Assembly (NCBI GenBank): GCA_913057765.1
Contig: CAJXPH010000192.1
Location: forward strand, 1 to 5,560
Direction: 5' to 3'
DNA length: 5,560 bases
Source: an uncultured Campylobacteraceae bacterium
GTDB lineage: Bacteria > Campylobacterota > Campylobacteria > Campylobacterales > Arcobacteraceae
The position numbers and the translations under genes are program-made. The notes beneath the pieces are model-generated. The model was not told the DNA's origin, made no database searches, and saw nothing but the letters and a program-made list of their open reading frames with translations. Of the stretch, positions 1 to 5,150 are shown piece by piece; within the stretch, counting starts at the first letter, position 1, and each line of letters starts with the position of its first letter.

Positions 1-49
1 ACGAGATCCTCTCTGGTCTCGTGGGCTCGGAGATGTGTATAAGAGACAG
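1..49 (+). other. Illumina Nextera i7 adapter (sequencing artefact)
   Basis: This segment is synthetic. Bases 1-7 (ACGAGAT) match the end of the P7 flow-cell oligo. Bases 8-15 (CCTCTCTG) sit where the 8-base i7 index belongs and match the Nextera N708 index as I remember it. Bases 16-30 are the Nextera read-2 stem. Bases 31-49, AGATGTGTATAAGAGACAG, are the 19-bp Tn5 mosaic end. Genomic sequence therefore starts at about base 50, and only some 41 genuine bases precede the first gene. The mosaic end should not be annotated as a native transposon end: the index and P7 bases directly outside it show it comes from library preparation. Confidence 0.97.
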
Positions 50-90
50 ATCTTAAACTTTCTCTATCAAACAACACAAAGGAGAAAGGA

Positions 91-684
91 ATGAAACCTC
101 ATAACCTTATCAAAATAGTAACTGTTGGTATTGTTGGATTTTTATTTTCAACAATACTTAATGCCTCTTCGTCTTATCCTATTAAGATGACAAGCTTTAT
201 GGATAAAGCTGGAAATACAATAGGAACACTTACTCCAGGAACAAAACTGGATGTTATTAAAGTATCTGGAAAAAAGACTAAAGTACGTGTACATGGATGG
301 AGTGCATTTGGTGCAGAAACAGTTATTTTTAAACAAGTGGGAAAACGAATTATCTTAAGTATTTTAGATGAATCAGTTATTTCCAAAGTAAAAAAAGGTC
401 AAAGTAAAACAGATGAATTTGAATCTGTATGGAATGAGAGTAGTTTTACTGGTTGGGTTAAGACTTCAGCGTTAATCAATTCACAAGAAAAAATTTGGGA
501 AAAAGCTGACAATCTATTTAAACAACGATGTGGTGGCTGTCATCAAGCACATCCTCCTCATGAATTTACTGCAAATCAATGGCCTAATATTGTAAAAGCG
601 ATGAAAGATCGTGCAGGCTTAAGTATAGATGATCAATGGTTATTAACAAAATATATGCAAGCACATGCAAAAGATATAAAATAA
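91..684 (+). CDS. TorC-like monoheme cytochrome c, electron donor to the TMAO/S-oxide reductase
   Basis: A 197-residue periplasmic c-type cytochrome. An N-terminal hydrophobic segment (about residues 7-25, ending near LNASSS) is a Sec signal peptide or membrane anchor. Residues about 29-129 look like a bacterial SH3-type beta domain (SYPIKM..., KVRVHGW, FTGWVKTSALI). The C-terminal part carries a single heme site, C147-G-G-C150-H151. Met171 in the following ANQWPNIVKAMKDRAG stretch is a plausible sixth ligand. It resembles the last, monoheme domain of E. coli TorC without the tetraheme NapC-like part, and C. jejuni Cj0265c, which sits beside the reductase Cj0264c. The start at 91 has AAGGAG at 79-84. 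The stop at 684 is 10 bases before the reductase start, so the two are one operon, and this protein most likely passes electrons to it. Because the quinol-oxidising TorC part is missing, electrons probably come from another complex such as the cytochrome bc complex (inferred from C. jejuni). Confidence 0.88.
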   Translation: MKPHNLIKIVTVGIVGFLFSTILNASSSYPIKMTSFMDKAGNTIGTLTPGTKLDVIKVSGKKTKVRVHGWSAFGAETVIFKQVGKRIILSILDESVISKVKKGQSKTDEFESVWNESSFTGWVKTSALINSQEKIWEKADNLFKQRCGGCHQAHPPHEFTANQWPNIVKAMKDRAGLSIDDQWLLTKYMQAHAKDIK

Positions 685-688
685 GGAG
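683..688 (+). promoter_or_regulatory. Shine-Dalgarno of the reductase overlapping the upstream stop codon
   Basis: AAGGAG shares its first two bases with the TAA stop of the cytochrome gene and lies 6 bases before the ATG at 695. Ribosomes ending the cytochrome would clear or occupy this site, so translation of the two genes is probably coupled. It also fixes the reductase start at 695. Confidence 0.8.
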
Positions 689-694
689 TTCAAA

Positions 695-3151
695 ATGTTT
701 AAGCAGAGAAGAGATTTTTTAAAGTCAAGTACGATTGGTGCGGGTGCTATTCTAGCAAGTCAAAGTTTAAATGCAGTTCCGTTTGTAAGTGGGGCTATTT
801 CTAATAATAACAAAAAATATAGTGGTTCACATTTTGGTGCTTTTAGAGCAAATGTAAAAGGTGGTCAATTTACAGGGGTAGAAGGTTTCAAAGATGATGC
901 TCTTGTTTCTCCCATGATTAATGCTTTACCTGCACGTACATATGCACCAACTCGTGTAAAATATCCATATGTTAGAGAAGGGTATTTAAAAAACGGACAT
1001 AAAAGTGATACTTCAAAAAGAGGTAGTGAAAAATTTGTAAGAGTTTCTTGGGATGTTGCCTTAGATCTTGTTGCTGATGAAGTAAAACGTACACAAGAAA
1101 AATATGGATATAAAAGTATTTATGCTGGTAGTTATGGTTGGTATTGTGTAGGGAAACTACATAATCCACAGCGACTAATGAATCGAATGATGAAAATTGC
1201 AGGTGGTTATGTGGGTAGAACAGGAGATTATTCTACTGGTGCTTCTCAAGTAATTCTTCCTCATGTTCTTGGTACAAATGAAGTGTATGAACAACAGACA
1301 TCATGGGAATTAGTTCTTAAACATGCAAAAAACGTGATTTTTTGGGGTGCTGATCCAATGATAACAAACCAAATTGCGTGGGAAGTTCCTGCACATGAAG
1401 GTTATGCATATATGAAAGAACTTAAAAAGCTTGTAGATAAAAAACAAGTTAATGTTATGTCTGTTGATCCAATTGCTAATGATACACAACGATATTATAA
1501 TGGAGCTCATATTCGTGTGAATCCTAATACAGATGTTGCATTAATGATGGGAATGGCATATTACTTGTATACAGAAAAACTTTATGATGAAGCTTTTATA
1601 AAAAAATATACTGTTGGATTCAACAAGTTCAAAAAATATCTTCTTGGTGAAACTGATGGTATAAAAAAATCACCTGAATGGGCAGAAAAAATTTGTGGAG
1701 TTGATGCAAAAACAATAAAAGAATTTGCTAAAAAAATTCGTAAAGAAAAGACAATGATTATGTCTGGATGGGCAGGCCAAAGAGCAGATCATGGTGAACA
1801 GTTCCATTGGACGTTAGTTACTTTATCTGCTATGTTAGGTCAAATTGGTACACCTGGTTGTGGTTTTGGTTTTAGTTATCATTATGCAAATGGTGGTACT
1901 CCTACCGCATTAACGCCAGGATTACCTGGAATTTCTACAACAATAAATAGCGATAAAAACGGTCCATGGAAAAACTATAAACCATTTAATATTCCTGCTG
2001 CTAAAGTTGTTGATATGATTGAAAATCCTGGGAAAACTATTAATTTTAATGGTTCAAAAATTACTTATCCTACTACTAAATTAGTTTATTGGGCTGGAGG
2101 AAATCCTTTCCATCATCACCAAGATCGTAATCGAATGTTAAAAGCATGGCAAAATGTTGAAACATTTATTGTAAATGAACCATTTTGGACATCAACTGCT
2201 CGTATGGCGGATATTGTTCTTCCAGCTACAACAGAAATTGAAAGAAATGATATTGAAAGAGTAGGAGATTACTCTGCTACACACTTCTTAGCAATACAAA
2301 AAGCTATTGAACCTGTAGGTGAATCTAAAGATGACTTTGAAATTTGTCGTGAGATATGTAAACGTTGGGGATATGAAAAAGAGTTTACAGATGGAAAAAC
2401 ACAAATGGAATGGATAAAATCATTCTATAATAAATCAATATCACAAGCGGCTATGAAAAACATCAAGATACCTAAATTTGATGACTTCTGGAAACAAGGT
2501 TTTGCTAAATTTGATACACCACAATCTTCAAGAGAATTTGTACGATATAGTGAATTTAGAAAAAACCCAATGTTGAACCCTTTAGGAACACCTTCTGGTA
2601 AAATTGAGATTTTCTCACGTGTAGTTGATAAATTTAAATACAATGATTGTAAAGGTCATCCAATGTGGATTGAACCAACTGAATGGTTAGGTTCTGATGT
2701 TGCAAAAGAAGCACCATTGCACTTATTATCTCCGCATCCAAAGTATCGGTTACATTCTCAGCTAAGTAATACATGGCTTAAAGACTTATATGAAGTTAAA
2801 GGAAGAGAACCAATTTGGTTGAATCCAATTGATGCAAAAAAACGTGGTATTAAAAATGGTGATGTTGTAAAAGTTTATAACAAACGAGGTTCTACCCTAG
2901 CAGGTGCAGTTGTCACAAAAGCTGTTTCACCAAATGTTGTTCGTATGTGTGAAGGTGGTTGGTTTGATCCTATGGAACCTGGTAAAATCGGATCTATGTG
3001 TAAACATGGAGATGTAAACCAATTGACTATTGATAAAGGTTCTTCAGATTTAGCACAGGCGACTATTGCTAATACTGCAATGGTAGAGATAGAGAAATTT
3101 ACAGGTGAATTACCTGATATTACTATTTTTACTCCTCCAAAAACAAAATAA
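695..3151 (+). CDS. torA: Periplasmic molybdopterin TMAO/DMSO reductase, TorA/DorA type
   Basis: An 818-residue bis-MGD molybdoenzyme of the DMSO reductase family that reduces trimethylamine N-oxide and probably S-oxides in the periplasm. The N-terminus has a twin-arginine signal, QRRDFLK at residues 4-10, then a hydrophobic stretch with likely cleavage after A27 (SLNA). There is no N-terminal Cys cluster for Fe-S, as expected for TorA/DorA and unlike NapA or DmsA. Residues 41-120 (SGSHFGAFRA, DTSKRGSEKFVRVSWD) align with TorA. GDYSTGASQVILPH at 177-190 holds S180, the expected Mo ligand. GSYGW at 145-149 holds Y147 and W149, matching Tyr114 and Trp116 of Rhodobacter DorA; E. coli TorA lacks that tyrosine. 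WAGGNPFHHHQ (466-476) and ADIVLPATTEIERND (505-519) are cofactor-binding segments. The dinucleotide-binding domain spans roughly 673-800 (LSPHPKYRLHSQ). Length is close to E. coli TorA (848 residues) and the frame is intact. It is co-transcribed with the monoheme cytochrome upstream; no torD chaperone gene follows. The family call is firm; the exact substrate (TMAO, DMSO, methionine sulfoxide or biotin sulfoxide) is inferred. Confidence 0.93.
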   Translation: MFKQRRDFLKSSTIGAGAILASQSLNAVPFVSGAISNNNKKYSGSHFGAFRANVKGGQFTGVEGFKDDALVSPMINALPARTYAPTRVKYPYVREGYLKNGHKSDTSKRGSEKFVRVSWDVALDLVADEVKRTQEKYGYKSIYAGSYGWYCVGKLHNPQRLMNRMMKIAGGYVGRTGDYSTGASQVILPHVLGTNEVYEQQTSWELVLKHAKNVIFWGADPMITNQIAWEVPAHEGYAYMKELKKLVDKKQVNVMSVDPIANDTQRYYNGAHIRVNPNTDVALMMGMAYYLYTEKLYDEAFIKKYTVGFNKFKKYLLGETDGIKKSPEWAEKICGVDAKTIKEFAKKIRKEKTMIMSGWAGQRADHGEQFHWTLVTLSAMLGQIGTPGCGFGFSYHYANGGTPTALTPGLPGISTTINSDKNGPWKNYKPFNIPAAKVVDMIENPGKTINFNGSKITYPTTKLVYWAGGNPFHHHQDRNRMLKAWQNVETFIVNEPFWTSTARMADIVLPATTEIERNDIERVGDYSATHFLAIQKAIEPVGESKDDFEICREICKRWGYEKEFTDGKTQMEWIKSFYNKSISQAAMKNIKIPKFDDFWKQGFAKFDTPQSSREFVRYSEFRKNPMLNPLGTPSGKIEIFSRVVDKFKYNDCKGHPMWIEPTEWLGSDVAKEAPLHLLSPHPKYRLHSQLSNTWLKDLYEVKGREPIWLNPIDAKKRGIKNGDVVKVYNKRGSTLAGAVVTKAVSPNVVRMCEGGWFDPMEPGKIGSMCKHGDVNQLTIDKGSSDLAQATIANTAMVEIEKFTGELPDITIFTPPKTK

Positions 3152-3167
3152 GATTTCTTCTTGAAAA

Positions 3168-3198
3168 TGAATTCTCCTTGAAAGTCAGGGAGAATTTA
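3168..3198 (+). terminator. Stem-loop after torA, possible terminator
   Basis: An inverted repeat 16 bases after the reductase stop. The core AATTCTCC (3170-3177) pairs with GGAGAATT (3189-3196), and it extends to about 13 pairs (3168-3180 with 3186-3198) with two G-U pairs and a 5-base loop. The plus strand has no clear T-run behind it (AATATATGG), so it is a weak intrinsic terminator at best. It may instead protect the mRNA 3' end or act with the next hairpin. Confidence 0.5.
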
Positions 3199-3236
3199 AT
3201 ATATGGAAGATTTCAGATTCTATGGAATGTCTATTT

Positions 3237-3288
3237 AAAGGTTATATATTAGTTATTTCTCCTTATATTAGTATGATATATTGCCTTT
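3237..3288 (+). repeat. Second stem-loop in the torA to c-553 spacer
   Basis: The left arm 3237-3250 (AAAGGTTATATATT) pairs with 3275-3288 (GATATATTGCCTTT) over 14 positions, with one mismatch and two G-U pairs, around a 24-base loop. Its start (TCTATTTAA.GG) resembles the start of the hairpin at 4993-5039. It lies directly upstream of the region where the promoter of the cytochrome c-553 and porin genes must be, so it could be a terminator for read-through from torA or a leader structure. Its function is not established. Confidence 0.4.
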
Positions 3289-3332
3289 AGATACGTACTT
3301 ACTAAGTCTTAAATCAAATAAAAGGAGTAAAT

Positions 3333-3611
3333 ATGAAAAAGTTTCTATCTCTTTTTCTTATTACGTCATGTCTTGCATATGCTAATCCCTATGCAAAGTG
3401 TATAGGATGTCATGGAACCAATGGAGAAAAAGCTGCATTAAATGGTAAATCAATAATCATTAAAAATATGACAAAAGCAGAACTAAAATCTGCAATGTTA
3501 GGATATAAAGATGGTTCATATGGTGGATCTATGAAAGCTTTAATGCAAGCTCAATCAAAGCCATTAAGTGAAGCAGATATAGATACTATTGCTGAACAAA
3601 TTGGTAAATAA
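3333..3611 (+). CDS. Cytochrome c-553 (small class I cytochrome c)
   Basis: A 92-residue soluble periplasmic monoheme cytochrome. The signal peptide covers residues 1-17 with a good signal peptidase I site after AYA (LAYA|NPYAKC). A lipobox-like ITSC with C13 is also present, but lipidation is less likely because the heme site follows so closely. Heme is attached at C23-I-G-C26-H27. By comparison with Desulfovibrio c-553 (conserved GYxDGSYGG, then KAxM), the methionine axial ligand is probably M71. It matches the short c-553 proteins of epsilonproteobacteria, which carry electrons from the cytochrome bc complex to terminal oxidases or periplasmic reductases. AAGGAG at 3322-3327 supports the start. 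It is followed after 27 bases by the porin gene, so the two are probably one transcript. Its nearness to the TMAO reductase operon suggests, but does not prove, that it feeds that enzyme or its monoheme partner. Confidence 0.9.
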   Translation: MKKFLSLFLITSCLAYANPYAKCIGCHGTNGEKAALNGKSIIIKNMTKAELKSAMLGYKDGSYGGSMKALMQAQSKPLSEADIDTIAEQIGK

Positions 3612-3638
3612 ATAGTAAGTAAAACACAAAGGAAAAAA

Positions 3639-4784
3639 ATGAAGACGTTTAATTTAAGTATTGCAGCAATAGCAGCAATGTCAATTGTTTCTGCATCTAG
3701 CGCAGATAGTTTAGAAGAAGCAATAAAAAATGGTAAAGTTAGTGGAGCTGTTCAAGCATATAATTTTTCTAGAAATGTTAATAGTGGTAAAGATTATCAA
3801 ATTACTACTTTGAATTTAGACCTAAGTTATGAAACTGCAAGGTTTTATGGTTTTGGAGCTAAAGCAACATTCCAAGCTGCTGCTTCTCCTTGGGCTAGTG
3901 AAACTGCAAAAGATACAAGAAAAGGTGATATGTATGGTTCTGGTGCGCAACTTTCTGAACTGTATCTTTCATATGTAGGTGGAAATACAACAGTACAGGC
4001 TGGTAGAATGTACTTTTGGTCACCTGTACTTGGTGGAAGTGGTTCACGACCAACTAAAGAAGCATTCCAAGGTATCTCTCTTGTAAATTCTGATTTACCA
4101 GATACAACTATAACTTTAGCATATATGAATAGAATGCAATCAAGAACAGATGGAAATGGTGATATTGGTGAATTCACAAGAACTTTTACTGGTTGGGATG
4201 GTAGTGAATTAGAAGATGGTGCTTATACTATTGCATTAACTAATAAATCAATTGAAAATTTAACTCTTACTGCTGCTTACCTTGATGCTATTGATGCATA
4301 TAAAACTGGATATTTTGAAGCAGCCTATAACTTTGGTAACTTTGGTCTTTCATCTCAGTACTACTATAGTGAACAAGAAGATCAAGATGATACAAATTTA
4401 GTTGGTGTACAAGCTACAACTTCTGTTGGTCCTGTTGATTTATTAGCGGCTTATGTAACTGTTGATGATGCAGATGGGGTTATTCCTGGTGCAGGTAATG
4501 GTGCTGATTTAGCTTATACATGGTCTGAAATTTTTTCTGATCAATATAGAGCAGATCAAGATTCTTTTAAATTACAAGCTGTATATAATATTAATAAAGA
4601 TGCAAATGTAGGTATTAGTTATGTAAATGAAGATAATAAAGCTGCAAATGAAGAGTATGGATATACTGCAATCAAAGGAAGTTATAACTTAACAAAATCA
4701 TTTAATATCTGGGCTGCATATGAAATGGGAAGCCAAGATGCTAAAAATGATGGAATGAGAGTTAAATTAAATTATACGTTCTAA
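3639..4784 (+). CDS. Outer-membrane porin, Opr/OprD-like family
   Basis: A 381-residue beta-barrel outer-membrane protein. A Sec signal peptide covers residues 1-22 (MKTFNLSIAAIAAMS... with likely cleavage SSA|DSLEEA). The mature N-terminus DSLEEAIKNGKVSGAVQAY is typical of the major porins of Campylobacterota and related to OprD porins. Alternating beta-strand patterns run throughout (LNLDLSYET, TVQAGRMYF, AYNFGNFGLSSQYYY, ANVGISYVNED), and the protein ends in an aromatic strand, RVKLNYTF, whose final Phe381 fits the recognition signal of the BAM assembly machinery. There are no cysteines, and the loops are acidic (EQEDQDDTN, DDADG). AAAGGA at 3628-3633 supports the start. It probably acts as a passive channel for small solutes. 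Co-transcription with c-553 and closeness to the reductase genes raise the possibility that it helps admit an electron acceptor or donor, but the substrate cannot be read from sequence. Confidence 0.85.
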   Translation: MKTFNLSIAAIAAMSIVSASSADSLEEAIKNGKVSGAVQAYNFSRNVNSGKDYQITTLNLDLSYETARFYGFGAKATFQAAASPWASETAKDTRKGDMYGSGAQLSELYLSYVGGNTTVQAGRMYFWSPVLGGSGSRPTKEAFQGISLVNSDLPDTTITLAYMNRMQSRTDGNGDIGEFTRTFTGWDGSELEDGAYTIALTNKSIENLTLTAAYLDAIDAYKTGYFEAAYNFGNFGLSSQYYYSEQEDQDDTNLVGVQATTSVGPVDLLAAYVTVDDADGVIPGAGNGADLAYTWSEIFSDQYRADQDSFKLQAVYNINKDANVGISYVNEDNKAANEEYGYTAIKGSYNLTKSFNIWAAYEMGSQDAKNDGMRVKLNYTF

Positions 4785-4800
4785 TTTAAAGTAATACTTT

Positions 4801-4878
4801 TTAAATAGCTTGTCATTATGCGAATATAAAAATCATTTGTTCTCCTATTTGATAATTATACAATGGCAAGTTATTTGA
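4801..4878 (+). repeat. Long imperfect inverted repeat in the porin 3' untranslated region
   Basis: Bases 4801-4817 (TTAAATAGCTTGTCATT) can pair with 4862-4878 (AATGGCAAGTTATTTGA) over 17 positions with three G-U pairs and no mismatch, enclosing 44 bases. It begins 16 bases after the porin stop. No T-run follows, so it is not a classic terminator; it would form a long stem at the end of the porin mRNA and could stabilise it. Confidence 0.5.
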
Positions 4879-4901
4879 TAAAGAAATAAAATAAAATAAT
4901 T

Positions 4902-4926
4902 AAAATTAAATCACTAAGATACAAAG
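4902..4926 (+). repeat. 25-base direct repeat, copy 1
   Basis: This copy matches 5090-5114 at 23 of 25 positions (shared core AAAATTAAATCA, then TAAG.TACAAAG). The repeat forms the flank and left arm of a hairpin in both copies. The copies are 188 bases apart. Confidence 0.7.
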
Positions 4927-4955
4927 ATAAGATATCTTTGTATCTTCTTATATTT
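4916..4955 (+). terminator. Perfect 14-bp hairpin, probable (bidirectional) terminator
   Basis: AAGATACAAAGATA (4916-4929) pairs perfectly with TATCTTTGTATCTT (4933-4946) around a 3-base loop, AGA. It is followed by the moderately T-rich CTTATATTT. On the minus strand the other flank is very T-rich (complement of the A-rich 4885-4910), so it could stop transcription in both directions. It probably ends the c-553/porin transcript, 132 bases past the stop. Confidence 0.65.
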
Positions 4956-4992
4956 AATATAAAAAGCTCTCTAACATTAGAAGTATCTATTT

Positions 4993-5040
4993 AAGGACGA
5001 TATATCAGAAGATTCTTCTCCCAAGGTTATATCGTCTTTT
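4993..5040 (+). terminator. Branched hairpin with trailing T-run, probable terminator
   Basis: AAGGACGATATA (4993-5004) pairs with TATATCGTCTTT (5028-5039), 12 pairs with one G-U. The loop holds a small inner hairpin, AGAAG (5007-5011) with CTTCT (5015-5019). The right arm runs into TTTT (5037-5040). The stem contains a GC-bearing GACG/CGTC core. Its left end resembles that of the hairpin at 3237-3288. Confidence 0.5.
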
Positions 5041-5089
5041 AATAGCTACTTATAAAATTATTATATAGTAGTATTTCAAATCAAAAATC

Positions 5090-5114
5090 AAAATTAAATC
5101 ATTAAGCTACAAAG
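5090..5114 (+). repeat. 25-base direct repeat, copy 2
   Basis: This is the second copy of the element at 4902-4926, with two differences. One of them (A to C in AAGCTAC) is matched by a compensating T to G change in the right arm of its hairpin (GTAGCTT instead of GTATCTT), so the base pair is kept. Confidence 0.7.
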
Positions 5115-5140
5115 TACATTTGTACTTGTAGCTTTTTTTT
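5104..5140 (+). terminator. Strong intrinsic terminator just upstream of marC
   Basis: AAGCTAC (5104-5110) pairs with GTAGCTT (5128-5134) and AAGTAC (5112-5117) with GTACTT (5122-5127). This gives 13 pairs with one bulged A at 5111 and the loop ATTT. A run of eight T (5133-5140) follows. This is the best terminator in the window. It ends directly against the GGAG (5141-5144) that serves the marC remnant, so any transcript of marC starting upstream would have to pass it. Confidence 0.8.
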
Positions 5141-5150
5141 GGAGAAATAT

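Larger units (their letters stand above)
4785..5150. other. Gene-free spacer rich in RNA hairpins
   Basis: No credible coding region is seen in 366 bases; the frames are closed by frequent stops in very AT-rich sequence. It holds a 3' inverted repeat (4801-4878), three terminator-like hairpins (4916-4946, 4993-5039, 5104-5134) and a 25-base direct repeat (4902-4926 and 5090-5114) forming the 5' side of the first and third hairpins. Three hairpins in a row are more than a single operon end needs, so the spacer may hide a short non-coding RNA or be the remnant of a lost gene. Confidence 0.7.

Noticed and set aside
31..49. Tn5 mosaic end as evidence of a transposon insertion
   Set aside because: The P7, index and read-2 bases directly outside it show it comes from the sequencing library, not from a native Tn5-type element.
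3203..3238. Short open frame ATG...TAA of 11 codons in the torA to c-553 spacer
   Set aside because: It has no Shine-Dalgarno, is very short and overlaps a hairpin arm; there is no reason to think it is translated.
3272..3277. TATGAT as a -10 box for the c-553/porin operon
   Set aside because: No convincing -35 or T-rich upstream pattern at the right spacing is seen, and in such AT-rich sequence many such hexamers occur. A promoter must lie somewhere in 3200-3320 if the hairpins terminate torA, but it cannot be placed.
3345..3371. Lipoprotein signal (ITSC) in cytochrome c-553
   Set aside because: A good AYA signal peptidase I site lies four residues later, and lipidation at C13 would leave only nine residues before the heme-binding cysteine; a soluble protein is more likely.
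3845..4177. 110-codon open frame on the minus strand inside the porin gene
   Set aside because: It lies fully antisense to a clear porin reading frame, has no ribosome binding site and reads as low-information shadow sequence.
4902..5114. CRISPR array
   Set aside because: There are only two copies, imperfect, with a 163-base gap and different hairpin contents; there is no regular spacing and no cas gene.
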